A stretch of DNA of 32,924 bases, taken from NCBI GenBank assembly GCA_010906965.1, contig JAAFHB010000032.1, positions 1 to 32,924 on the forward strand, written 5' to 3'. Of the stretch, positions 7,501 through 15,375 are shown in pieces. The position numbers were made by a program, and so were the translations under genes. The stretch is from Mariniphaga sp. (GTDB taxonomy: Bacteria > Bacteroidota > Bacteroidia > Bacteroidales > Prolixibacteraceae). Below the pieces are notes generated by a model. The model worked only from the letters and a program-made list of their open reading frames with translations. It made no database searches and had not been told where the DNA came from. Position 1 is the first letter of the stretch, and the number at the start of each line of letters is the position of its first letter.

Positions 7501-7640
7501 TGAGTCAATGGCTGCTGGCTATTGGCAACTGGCTACCTGCGATTTTAATTTACAGAGGAGTCCTGAACTTAAACCCTATCAGCATTTCATATTTTGACTC
7601 TTATCTTAGTTTAGAAGGCTGCTAGTTGCCAGCTGCAAGA
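7501..7640. repeat. Degenerate inverted-repeat element between mobA and the regulator gene
   Basis: The gap at 7461-7700 has no gene. It holds GC-richer arms that mirror each other: GAGTCAA (7502-7508) against TTGACTC (7594-7600), and TGGCAACT (7523-7530) against AGTTGCCA (7624-7631), with further imperfect pairing around each. The order of the arms means they cannot all pair in one simple hairpin. This may be a decayed REP-like or small non-autonomous repeat. No terminal duplication or transposase is visible. Confidence 0.4.
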
Positions 7641-7700
7641 AGCAAACAATAAAAAGAGTAGAAGTAACAAATTACTCATACATTTTGTAACTGAAACCTA

Positions 7701-8405
7701 TTATCCAAATTCACTGATCCGTTCCAGCCGTGCAATGTCTAAAAGCTCAATCTGCTTGCAGTTCATACCGATCAGGCCGTCATCCTTAAATTCTTTCATC
7801 ATACGAATAACACTTTCGGTCGACATTCCTGTCAGATCACCCAAATCAGCCCGTGAAAGAGGAAGATCGAATGACCTGCTTTTGAAAATCCGGTTCGACA
7901 AGCAGAGCAGAATGTCCGCCAGACGGCCGTGTAATTGCTTTTGCGTCAACGAGAAAAAACGACCATAGATTTGTGCAGTTTTTTCATTTAGTAAATTGAT
8001 AATCCGATAGGAGAACTCGGAATTTTGTTTTAACAATTGCCTGAATATCTGAATATCAATCATTCTGATCCTCGAATCTGTATAGGTTGCAATTGAGTAA
8101 GGCAACTTATTATTCCCATCAAAAATTGACGACAGACCCAACAAATTATTTTTTGTTGACAGCATAATAATAAGATTTTTATTCCTCTCTTCCAGATAAA
8201 CCTTTACCAAACCCTCTTCCAGAAAGAAGATATGTGAAGCAAAAGCACCTCTTTTACAGACGGTTTCGCCCTTTTTAAAATTAATGCTTACCGAATGGAT
8301 ATCAATCAGTATCTTTTCATCATCTGTTAGCAGTTCATACCAGCTATGGCCAAAATCGAAAATTGAACAATGACTTATCCCTTTTGATTCAATGGATTGG
8401 TTCAT
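7701..8405 (-). CDS. Crp/Fnr-family transcriptional regulator
   Basis: A 234-residue protein with an N-terminal cyclic-nucleotide-binding-type beta-barrel (about residues 25-130; FKKGETVCKRGAFASHIFFLEEGLVKVY at 43-70) and a long dimer helix. The C-terminal winged helix-turn-helix is of Crp type (PLSRADLGDLTGMSTESVIRMMKEF, about 182-206). Cysteines are at 13, 50, 168 and 216 only. There is no CxxC cluster like that of E. coli FNR, so an FNR-type iron-sulfur sensor is unlikely. The fold also occurs in haem-, redox- and nitrosative-stress sensors. It is divergent from the rhodanese operon at 8639 and close to the Moco and sulfur genes, so it may control them, but no operator is proven. Confidence 0.9.
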   Translation of the reverse strand: MNQSIESKGISHCSIFDFGHSWYELLTDDEKILIDIHSVSINFKKGETVCKRGAFASHIFFLEEGLVKVYLEERNKNLIIMLSTKNNLLGLSSIFDGNNKLPYSIATYTDSRIRMIDIQIFRQLLKQNSEFSYRIINLLNEKTAQIYGRFFSLTQKQLHGRLADILLCLSNRIFKSRSFDLPLSRADLGDLTGMSTESVIRMMKEFKDDGLIGMNCKQIELLDIARLERISEFG

Positions 8406-8432
8406 ATAGAATTCTTAAAATTAAATTCGTCA

Positions 8433-8440
8433 CAAAAATA
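8433..8440 (-). promoter_or_regulatory. Candidate -7 element of the Crp/Fnr gene
   Basis: The minus strand reads TATTTTTG, matching TAnnTTTG, 28 bases before the start codon. A -33 partner is not clear. Confidence 0.35.
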
Positions 8441-8587
8441 ACAGTTTCAAATCATCTTTTTCATGATTAAAACGGGTTTTTATCCAATTAAAAAGCATGC
8501 CTTGTTTTATGACAAATATCCTTACCTCTGATAGTTTTGGTATCGAATGATTAGCAAGTTCAATCACCAATATTTAAAGCGCATTCA

Positions 8588-8616
8588 TTTGAAGATTAAT
8601 TAGTTATTTTATTTTG
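8588..8616 (+). promoter_or_regulatory. Candidate promoter of the rhodanese-porin operon
   Basis: TTTG (8588-8591) is followed after 17 bases by TTATTTTG (8609-8616), one mismatch from TAnnTTTG. It lies 23 bases before the ATG at 8639. The spacing is a little short, so confidence is modest. Confidence 0.4.
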
Positions 8617-8638
8617 ACCATCAAATTTTTATTTAATT

Positions 8639-9655
8639 ATGAAAAAAATTTTACAGAACAGTACACTTCTTGCAATGCTTGGTTTAACCATTTTTTTGCA
8701 TTCTTGTAAGGTTGAAGCACCGCCTATGCCAAACAATGCTTACGCAACCTTGAAAACTTATATGCTGGTAAATAACCTCGATTTGCCGGCGTTATTAACG
8801 GCTTGGGTTGTTGATCCAAACGGTACGAGTGCATCGGGTATTGTCGATGATGCAACAAGTTCAATTCCAGGTTATACTGTTTATGATCTTCGATCAGCTG
8901 CTGATTTTGCAGCAAATCATATCAAAGATGCAAAAAATGTAATCTTAAAAGATGTGATTACAACCACCGAGGCACTTGGTTTGGCCAAGGATGCTAAAAT
9001 TCTCGTAGTTTGCTTAACTGGTCAGACAGCAGGACAGGCAGTAATGGCTTTGCGTTTGCTGGGTTGGTCTAAAGCACAGGTACTCAAATGGGGAATGGCT
9101 GGCTGGAATTCAACTTTCCAAACACCTTGGGTAAACAATTCTGGCTTTGTTGATCCGGCAAAAGGCGACCTTGCAGTTGGTAATGCAAATTGGGTAACCA
9201 CAGCTGCACCGGCAAACGGTTCATTTGCGGAACCAACATTGACTTCTGCATCAGCAGATGGTGCTGCAATTCTCAAAGAGCGTGTTCAGGCTGTGCTTAC
9301 AGCGGGTTTCTCAACTGCCGATGGTGCAACTGTATTAGGAGCTCCTGCAACTTACTCAATAGTAAACTACTGGTCAGCTGCAGATTATACAACTTTTGGA
9401 CATTTTGCCAGGGCCTTTAATATTCCCGTTATTTCACTGACTAATGACCTGGTTAAAGGATTTGATCCTTCGAAAGAAATGCTGATTTATTGCTATACCG
9501 GTCAGACTTCAAGTGTTGCATCTTTCTGGATGAATGTCTTGGGTTATAAAACAAAGGGTATTGGTTTTGGAGCAAACAGAATGGTATACACCTCATTAAA
9601 AGCGGCAAGTAAGGCAGTGTACAAAGGGCCAAAAGCATGGACCGTTACTCAATAA
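8639..9655 (+). CDS. Exported lipoprotein with two rhodanese-like domains
   Basis: The 338-residue product has a lipoprotein signal peptide ending in the lipobox LHSC (acylated Cys 23), so it is membrane-anchored outside the cytoplasm. Two rhodanese folds follow. Domain 1 (about 40-160) has YDLRSAADF (82-90) and the active-site loop VCLTGQTAG with Cys 125. Domain 2 (about 205-335) has Cys 285 in the loop YCYTGQTSS, but its usual Asp-Arg site reads NYWSAADY. Both loops are C-x-T-G-Q-T, not the common C-R-x-G-x-R, so the anion-binding arginine is replaced by Gln-Thr. Rhodaneses carry sulfane sulfur as cysteine persulfide. Together with the porin and second sulfurtransferase downstream, it likely handles thiosulfate or polysulfide at the cell surface or in the periplasm; the substrate is not known. 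Confidence 0.88.
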   Translation: MKKILQNSTLLAMLGLTIFLHSCKVEAPPMPNNAYATLKTYMLVNNLDLPALLTAWVVDPNGTSASGIVDDATSSIPGYTVYDLRSAADFAANHIKDAKNVILKDVITTTEALGLAKDAKILVVCLTGQTAGQAVMALRLLGWSKAQVLKWGMAGWNSTFQTPWVNNSGFVDPAKGDLAVGNANWVTTAAPANGSFAEPTLTSASADGAAILKERVQAVLTAGFSTADGATVLGAPATYSIVNYWSAADYTTFGHFARAFNIPVISLTNDLVKGFDPSKEMLIYCYTGQTSSVASFWMNVLGYKTKGIGFGANRMVYTSLKAASKAVYKGPKAWTVTQ

Positions 9656-9688
9656 ATTTTACAATTCTCACGATCAAAATATTTATAC

Positions 9689-10825
9689 ATGAAGAAAATA
9701 GTAATAATCAGCCTCTTTGCTTTAGCATTAAGCATTCAAAGCTCCTTCGCACAAGGATGTATGGAGCCATCTTCATCTGCTGCAGGTCCACAAGTAATTG
9801 GGTATGTTCAATTTGAAAATATCACTGACTACCTGGGTACAAATGCTTCAGGAACCGATTTAACAAAAAACTCATTTGCCTTTCGACGTGCACGACTCGG
9901 AGTTACCGGATCCATTCCATACAATATTAGCTATTATGCAATGACCGAATTGAGTCCGACCTATGGTGGTCCATATCTTCTGGATGCTTTTGTCAGTTAT
10001 AAGGCAGCCGGTTCTTATTTGAAAATTTCGGCAGGTCAGTTTAAGTCCCCTTTTGGTCTTGAATTGTCCACGCCCTGTCAATCATTATTTACAGTAGATC
10101 GTTCGCTGGTGGTGAATGAACTGGCCTTCCCTTTTCGTGATCAGGGTGTTATGTTTAGTGGTAGCAGCGATTCTTTGAAAATATTCGGAATCGAAAAACC
10201 CAATATTTTTTCCTATTCATTAGCCATAACTAACGGAACAGGGTTGAATATCCAGGATAATAACAAATCGAAAGACATAATTGGCCGTTTGGTGTTTGCT
10301 CCATGCCAATTTTTTCAGGTAGGTGGGAGTTATCATAATGGAAAACAGAAAAATCCTGATCCAAGTGTTACCAAAGAGGATGAGCTAACCCGCTGGGGCG
10401 CTGATATTCAGCTCAAGAAATCGTTTGGCAAATTTGGGTTGATTTCTCAATCTGAATACATATTCGCTAAAGACGAAGGTTCAAAACTTATTGGAGGTGG
10501 ATGTGGTGCTACTCCGACAGTTGTCCAGGGATCATTCAAAAGAAATGGATTTTATTCTCAATTGATGATGCAAACACCCTGGAAAATTGAGCCTGTTGTC
10601 AAGCTTCAGTTCTATGATCCAAATATGGATCTTGATAATACTGACACTAAAGAATACAGTAAAAAATCCTGGATATTCGGCTTTAATTACTACGTAAACG
10701 ACTGGACACGTGTTCAGTTGAATTATTTGTATAACATGGAAACAAGTTCATCAACTGATTATTATCATTATAATGAAGTAAAGAACGATATGCTTGTACT
10801 TCAAGTGCAATTCAAACTAAATTAA
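9689..10825 (+). CDS. OprO/OprP-like porin
   Basis: A signal peptide (MKKIVIISLFALALSIQSSFAQG, cut after about residue 21) precedes a 378-residue beta-barrel protein. The segments FAFRRARLGVTGSIPYNISYYAMTELS and SAGQFKSPFGLELSTP are typical of the phosphate-selective porin O/P family. The rest shows alternating strands (e.g. WGADIQLKKSFGKFGLISQSEYIF) and a C-terminus VLQVQFKLN. OprP-type channels favour anions. It sits 33 bases after the rhodanese lipoprotein and 10 before the second sulfurtransferase, so the three are surely co-transcribed. That makes a sulfur oxyanion such as thiosulfate or tetrathionate a more plausible cargo than phosphate. This is inferred from context only. Confidence 0.85.
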   Translation: MKKIVIISLFALALSIQSSFAQGCMEPSSSAAGPQVIGYVQFENITDYLGTNASGTDLTKNSFAFRRARLGVTGSIPYNISYYAMTELSPTYGGPYLLDAFVSYKAAGSYLKISAGQFKSPFGLELSTPCQSLFTVDRSLVVNELAFPFRDQGVMFSGSSDSLKIFGIEKPNIFSYSLAITNGTGLNIQDNNKSKDIIGRLVFAPCQFFQVGGSYHNGKQKNPDPSVTKEDELTRWGADIQLKKSFGKFGLISQSEYIFAKDEGSKLIGGGCGATPTVVQGSFKRNGFYSQLMMQTPWKIEPVVKLQFYDPNMDLDNTDTKEYSKKSWIFGFNYYVNDWTRVQLNYLYNMETSSSTDYYHYNEVKNDMLVLQVQFKLN

Positions 10826-10835
10826 ATTGTAGACA

Positions 10836-11687
10836 ATGTTGAAAAAAATATTTTTAATCTCATTTATTCTCATCTCCTTAAATACTTTAGCGCAAAATCC
10901 GCTCATTACAGCCAAAGAATTCGCTATAGAGCTGAAAGCCAATAAAAATATGGTTGTGATTGATGTGAATGCAGCCGATTTATACGGCAAACAGCACATT
11001 CAGGGAGCCATTAATTTACCGCATAAAGAGCTTTACAAACCAGGTACTGTTGAAGGCCAGATTAAACCGGCAGAAGAACTGGCTGTCATTTTTGGCAAAA
11101 AAGGCATATCAAATACCAGCAGAATAGTGCTTTATGACGAAGGTTCCAACCGTTACAACAGCCGTGTTTGGTGGATCCTGAAATCAATTGGCGCAACCGA
11201 TGTCTCAATTCTGCATTTCAACATGGATCAGTTTGCTGCAGCCCGGATTCCGCTAACTGCAACAGCGTCGACCGGAAAAGCTACCACTTTTACAGTTACA
11301 GAAAGCGCTTACAAGCCATACCTGATGGGCGATGTGCAGAAACTTACCGAAGGAACACTTTTGCTCGATGCCCGTGAGAAAGACGAATTTGAAGGTGCTG
11401 ATGCCGCTAAGAAAAGCAAAGGACATATTCCCGGAGCAGTCTGGATGAACTTCAAAGAAGTACTGACAGCAACAGGATCCTATAAATCGAAAGAGGACAT
11501 TATTGCTTCTGTAGCCAAATTCGGAGCTACTCCTGAAAAACAAATTGTAGTATATTGCAATTCAGGCATTAAAGCATCTGTTTTATACATCGCATTAAAA
11601 GAGATTGCCGGATTTCAACATGTAAATAACTATGTTGGCTCTTATTCTGACTGGGTTACAGTTCCTGAAAATAAACTTGCCAAATAG
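10836..11687 (+). CDS. Exported thiosulfate sulfurtransferase, tandem rhodanese
   Basis: The 283-residue product has a signal peptide (MLKKIFLISFILISLNTLAQ) and two rhodanese domains, the usual design of thiosulfate or 3-mercaptopyruvate sulfurtransferases. The N-terminal domain (about 22-140) has VIDVNAADLYGKQHIQGAIN and IVLYDEGSNRYNSRVWW, with Asp in the place of the catalytic Cys, as is normal for the structural domain. The C-terminal domain (about 160-280) has LLDAREKDEF, GHIPGAVWMN and catalytic Cys 241 in VVYCNSGIKAS. It is the only cysteine in the chain. It likely moves sulfane sulfur in the periplasm. It is the last gene of the rhodanese-porin operon and is followed by a good terminator. 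Confidence 0.9.
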   Translation: MLKKIFLISFILISLNTLAQNPLITAKEFAIELKANKNMVVIDVNAADLYGKQHIQGAINLPHKELYKPGTVEGQIKPAEELAVIFGKKGISNTSRIVLYDEGSNRYNSRVWWILKSIGATDVSILHFNMDQFAAARIPLTATASTGKATTFTVTESAYKPYLMGDVQKLTEGTLLLDAREKDEFEGADAAKKSKGHIPGAVWMNFKEVLTATGSYKSKEDIIASVAKFGATPEKQIVVYCNSGIKASVLYIALKEIAGFQHVNNYVGSYSDWVTVPENKLAK

Positions 11688-11715
11688 ATTGCAAATTTCA
11701 TAAGTTAGTGGAAAG

Positions 11716-11739
11716 TGCCGGATAACTTCCGGCATTTTT
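11716..11739 (+). terminator. Terminator of the rhodanese-porin operon
   Basis: TGCCGGA (11716-11722) pairs with TCCGGCA (11728-11734) around a 5-base loop and is followed by TTTTT. It ends the plus-strand operon before the convergent multihaem cytochrome gene. Confidence 0.85.
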
Positions 11740-11779
11740 GTTTTGCCTGACGCAAGGATTTGAAAATAAAATAGGTTCA

Positions 11780-14485
11780 TCACTCTGGCAAAATACATTG
11801 TTTACCGCGTTTCGCTAACGCATGCTGATAATCCATCAAAGCCCAATCCATCACCTTCGATTTTTCTTCGTGGCAGGTCAGGCAGCTACCAACTTCAAGT
11901 ATCCGCTTCTGTTCTTTGACTGTAAAGGGTCGCAAGTCACTTCGGGTCGAATTCGGAGTTTTGGCTTCCTTCAAAAAACCGCTCCAGGCATCTTCAGGAA
12001 GAGCGTCGTGTTCATTGAGTGCAAACCTGGGTTTAAATTCCCATTTACCGGAACTTCCTGAAATTTTGTAAGTCAACTCTCCATCACCATAACCAATGGC
12101 TAATGGATTATTATGACAGGATTTACAGCTGCGGCCTTCCCGAACGGTGGTATGTCCTGAAGCAGGTGCATACAAACGATGAAAGCTCTTTCCTGCTCCT
12201 TTTGCAAAGGATTCCTGGTCAATGGTCAAAACCATGCCGGGCATAACCGGTACTACTTTTCCGGTCTTTTTTTCGCTTATACCCAGCACCGGAGCACCGG
12301 CAAAATTCTTTCCAGCGAATTCAACCCATGTACCTTTAGTTGGTTTGTTGGTTAGCAAATCAAATCCAGGGGATTCTTTTTCATAGACATTGTGGCAGCC
12401 GATGCACTGAGGAACCCAGGCTGTATGGCATGATTCACAACTTAACCGGCTGTGTCCTTTCCCTTTAGTACATACTGAAGAAAGCGGCTTCGACTGGTGA
12501 TTCTTACCATTAAGCTTGTCGGTAAGAGATATCCGGCCCAAAGAATCAACCTGCGTGTTTATGAGTGGAAGCTGACCATTAGCCGTTATAACAACGCGAT
12601 TTTTTGGATTATATTTTCGGAGTCCTGCAATCAGTTGTGACTCCCGGTCTGGAAGGTGAGCAATAACCAGCGAATTAGGTCGCCCAGAAGGATGACAGTC
12701 GATACACTGCACTTTAACTGCATCTTCCTTGTGAACCTGGTGCTTACCATCACCCATAATTTCATACGAACCATGGCAATCTATACAAGCCATCCCTTTC
12801 TGATGATGAATGTCAGCCTGAACAAATTCAAGGACGCGCTCGTCAGGTAAAACTTTAAAGCGAATGGAATCTGTGACTTCTGAAGGTTTAAGTTCAATTT
12901 CATTCCAGCCTTCGTAACTAAGCGAAATCCTCCCCGAACGGCTGTGGCAACTCTTGCACCGGTCGTTCGAAACCTTGATATCGATTGCCGGATGCACTTC
13001 GGTATTTCCAACCAAAGTTTTTGATTGCATATTTTTCATGGTTGCCGTTGCATTATCATTGTAAAGCAGGTGACAGGCATTGCAGCCTCCTCCCCTTTCG
13101 AGCCAGGCTGCATTCCCGGTGCTAAGCTTTTCATTTCCAAGGTGGCAACCTGCACAGAGGTTACGCAGGTGAGTATCAGCAGCCGAATGTCCCAGGTTTT
13201 TGACGTGAAAGGAATCGTTTAAAGATTGACTTTCCCCAAATACAAATTTATCGACCCCGATAATTCCGCTTTGAGTAGTCATCAGCGAGCTCAGCATCCG
13301 CCCGGTGATTTCCTGGTGACAGTTTTGCGTTCCACATGTTTGCTGCACATTGGAGAAATTACCTGGCACTTTAATCATATTGTGGTGAGCTGTCGCTTTA
13401 TCAGATGTGAAAGGGTCGCCTTTATGACAGGCAAAACACCCAATAACCGCAGGATTGTGAGATTCGGACAGACCTGTCATTGAACTATGGCACACTAAAC
13501 AACCTTCTGTTTTTTGATTCTGTGGAATAGCAACCGGATTGTTCTTTTCAAACAAATTGACAGGATCAAATATCAGTATTGGCTCTCCCGATTTAGCCAA
13601 ATCCTGCCATCCCTGCCATTTCCAGTTTTCACCCCGGAATAAAAGTACGACGAATGTCATGGACAGGTAAAAAATACTCACAGCCAGGAGAACACGTTTG
13701 ATGATCTTCCTGTATTTTCTTGTAATCCCCGGAAGTAAATAAAGCAGAACAAAGAGCATCCCAAAAAGTAAAACCACGTATCCCGGATGACTTGTCAGAT
13801 ACAGCAATTCCTGGATTCCAACAAAAAACCAGGGACCTTTTAACTGGCCGCTGTCAGCCTGACCCAAAGGAGCCCTGAATAACATGCTGACCAGGAAGAA
13901 CATTAAAAAAACGATCACAAATGTTTTTAATCTGGGCCAAATCGTTCTTACATGTTCATAAATACCTATAAATAAAATAATTGTTCCGGTGGCTACATGC
14001 TGAATGTAAACTACCTGCCAGTTATCATCGGTCCCTGTAAATAGTGAGCTCAACATTTTTCCGCTAAAAGGAATCGATTCAAACATTGAAGCAGCAATCC
14101 TTCGTGCCTGAATTCCGCCAGCATCACCTTTCAGAATAAACCCGGATATCATTTCATAGCCCAAAAAACCAGCCACGATACATAAAATCAACCAGGTTCT
14201 TTTATTTTTGATGTTGGTTTCAGTCGATTTTTTAAGGTGATCATAGATATGCAAAAGACAGAAAATGAAGAATATCTGTGCACTCCAATAATGAAAATTC
14301 CGGATGAAAATTCCCGAAGGATTAAAAAGAAGCATCTCCGAAACAGACTTATGAGCATTGGTAAAATCGTATGGAATGGCGAGAAAAACCCCGCTTAGCA
14401 CGCACAACAATAACGCAGTTGTGGCAATCCACCCGGCAGTATCGAATTGTATGAATTTCTTCAGTTTTTGCAGCATCATTTTCAT
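11780..14485 (-). CDS. Cytochrome b6-type/12-haem cytochrome c fusion protein
   Basis: This 901-residue chain joins two electron-transfer modules. Residues 1 to about 285 are membrane-embedded, with cytochrome b haem ligands spaced as in cytochrome b6: His 65-x13-His 79 and His 163-x14-His 178. Next come a subunit-IV-like KGPWFFVGIQE (about 216-226, at the place of PEWY) and further helices. The remainder is periplasmic with twelve haem-c motifs: eleven CxxCH (Cys 329, 350, 444, 468, 510, 567, 594, 683, 694, 787, 868) and one CX4CH (Cys 384, CGTQNCH). With the Rieske protein encoded just upstream it would form a quinol-oxidising or quinone-reducing complex in which the haem wire replaces cytochrome c1. 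It lies back to back with the PsrABC operon, which suggests electron exchange with sulfur metabolism. The family is clear, the partner is inferred. Confidence 0.9.
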   Translation of the reverse strand: MKMMLQKLKKFIQFDTAGWIATTALLLCVLSGVFLAIPYDFTNAHKSVSEMLLFNPSGIFIRNFHYWSAQIFFIFCLLHIYDHLKKSTETNIKNKRTWLILCIVAGFLGYEMISGFILKGDAGGIQARRIAASMFESIPFSGKMLSSLFTGTDDNWQVVYIQHVATGTIILFIGIYEHVRTIWPRLKTFVIVFLMFFLVSMLFRAPLGQADSGQLKGPWFFVGIQELLYLTSHPGYVVLLFGMLFVLLYLLPGITRKYRKIIKRVLLAVSIFYLSMTFVVLLFRGENWKWQGWQDLAKSGEPILIFDPVNLFEKNNPVAIPQNQKTEGCLVCHSSMTGLSESHNPAVIGCFACHKGDPFTSDKATAHHNMIKVPGNFSNVQQTCGTQNCHQEITGRMLSSLMTTQSGIIGVDKFVFGESQSLNDSFHVKNLGHSAADTHLRNLCAGCHLGNEKLSTGNAAWLERGGGCNACHLLYNDNATATMKNMQSKTLVGNTEVHPAIDIKVSNDRCKSCHSRSGRISLSYEGWNEIELKPSEVTDSIRFKVLPDERVLEFVQADIHHQKGMACIDCHGSYEIMGDGKHQVHKEDAVKVQCIDCHPSGRPNSLVIAHLPDRESQLIAGLRKYNPKNRVVITANGQLPLINTQVDSLGRISLTDKLNGKNHQSKPLSSVCTKGKGHSRLSCESCHTAWVPQCIGCHNVYEKESPGFDLLTNKPTKGTWVEFAGKNFAGAPVLGISEKKTGKVVPVMPGMVLTIDQESFAKGAGKSFHRLYAPASGHTTVREGRSCKSCHNNPLAIGYGDGELTYKISGSSGKWEFKPRFALNEHDALPEDAWSGFLKEAKTPNSTRSDLRPFTVKEQKRILEVGSCLTCHEEKSKVMDWALMDYQHALAKRGKQCILPE

Positions 14486-14539
14486 TCAAAAATTAGGGTT
14501 CTATGACAAGAAGCACGGGCAAAACACTTTTCCGGCCTC

Positions 14540-14956
14540 TTATCCCTTCGGTTGAAATCGAATCACCCACTGACCTGTTTTTATATCGAACCGGCATTCA
14601 AGTTCCGTTAATGATTTGAAGGCAGGTCCTTTTGTAGGTTTACCTGTTTCCCCTTCAAATTGCGAGCCATGACAACCGCACTGAAGCGTATTGCTATTTC
14701 CTTTCCCAATCCGGCATCCGGCATGGGTACAGGCTGTTGAAAAGGCACGAAGCGATTTCTCAGATCTGAAAATATAATACTTGCCAAAATAGCTGATCCC
14801 CAATGGAATATCCTGGCCATGTCTGAATTCCATCCCGCCTTCTCTTGCAGTTTGAAAATTGGACAGGCGATACCAAATCCAGGTTGCAAAACCAAGGCTT
14901 AAACCACCCATCCACCGGATAAATAATTTTCGTGATAACCTAATTTGTTTTTCCAT
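14540..14956 (-). CDS. Rieske [2Fe-2S] protein
   Basis: A 138-residue protein with one N-terminal membrane or signal-anchor helix (about residues 12-30, LFIRWMGGLSLGFATWIWY) and a Rieske domain. The cluster ligands are in CTHAGC and CGCHGSQF (Cys-x-His plus Cys-x2-His; the other two Cys form the usual disulfide). The following GKPTKGPAFKSL is the proline-loop region. Rieske proteins accept electrons from quinol and pass them to cytochrome c. It lies 54 bases upstream of the cytochrome b/12-haem gene, so it is part of the same complex. Its own promoter faces away from the molybdoenzyme operon. Confidence 0.93.
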   Translation of the reverse strand: MEKQIRLSRKLFIRWMGGLSLGFATWIWYRLSNFQTAREGGMEFRHGQDIPLGISYFGKYYIFRSEKSLRAFSTACTHAGCRIGKGNSNTLQCGCHGSQFEGETGKPTKGPAFKSLTELECRFDIKTGQWVIRFQPKG

Positions 14957-14977
14957 TTATAACTACCTTCGGGCATC

Positions 14978-15010
14978 CAAAGCTACAACAATTTATTTCG
15001 GAACGCCAAA
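14978..15010 (-). promoter_or_regulatory. Promoter of the Rieske-cytochrome operon
   Basis: On the minus strand TTTG (15007-15010) is followed after 21 bases by TAGCTTTG (14978-14985), an exact TAnnTTTG. It lies 21 bases before the Rieske start, which implies a very short leader. Confidence 0.7.
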
Positions 15011-15049
15011 AGCTTATTTTATCAAAAGATGTTTTGCATCAGTTTTTTT

Positions 15050-15085
15050 TATGACCTATATCATATTTCATTGTGAGCATATCAA
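15050..15085. promoter_or_regulatory. Two candidate operator palindromes in the divergent control region
   Basis: TATGA-N6-TCATA (15050-15065) is a perfect dyad. TTGTGAGCATATCAA (15071-15085) is an imperfect dyad of the TTGnnA/TnnCAA kind, similar in form to Crp/Fnr sites. They lie about 40-75 bases upstream of the Rieske promoter and about 200 upstream of the psrA promoter. Binding by the Crp/Fnr protein at 7701 is a guess. Confidence 0.35.
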
Positions 15086-15134
15086 TAAATACATAAACAA
15101 CTGATATTCACCTATATATATTATCACATACAGA

Positions 15135-15166
15135 TATATAGATATTTATTATCTATCATCTATATA
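15135..15166. repeat. AT-rich inverted repeat in the divergent intergenic region
   Basis: TATATAGAT (15135-15143) and ATCTATATA (15158-15166) form a 9-bp inverted repeat within about 100 bases of nearly pure A/T with many TATA and ATCTAT units. The gap 14957-15375 contains no gene; besides this it holds the two promoters and the candidate operators. The stretch could be a bending or nucleoid-protein site. Confidence 0.4.
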
Positions 15167-15273
15167 CTTATTATACAGCCATTTACATAGATAAATATTT
15201 ATTAATTTTAAATTCATTGCAGCTATACTGCTGATATTATGCATCTTAACAATATTTCAATTTCAATTATCCA

Positions 15274-15305
15274 TTTGCATATGACCATGCAATATGATAC
15301 ATTTG
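15274..15305 (+). promoter_or_regulatory. Promoter of the PsrABC-type operon
   Basis: TTTG (15274-15277), 20 bases, then TACATTTG (15298-15305): a textbook Bacteroidota promoter. Transcription would start near 15312, leaving a leader of about 64 bases before the ATG at 15376. Confidence 0.75.
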
Positions 15306-15375
15306 TTCACAATCAAAGAGGGCCAAAACAACTGGCTGTCTAAAAATATATTGAAAAACTCTAAATATCAGGTGA

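Noticed and set aside
8509-8523. Similarity of TTTATGACAAATATCC upstream of the Crp/Fnr gene to the palindrome at 15050
   Set aside because: The similarity is partial, the dyad is not kept, and the bases also resemble a minus-strand promoter sequence (TTTGTCATAAA, also present before recX), so a shared operator is not supported.
12450-12472. Possible thirteenth haem site, CTKGKGH at residues 672-678 of the cytochrome fusion
   Set aside because: It has only one Cys, so it is not a CxxCH-type haem-binding site.
14957-15375. tRNA, small ORF or CRISPR array in the longest gene-free gap
   Set aside because: No cloverleaf, no regular spacer-repeat pattern and no coding frame with a plausible start were seen; the region looks regulatory.
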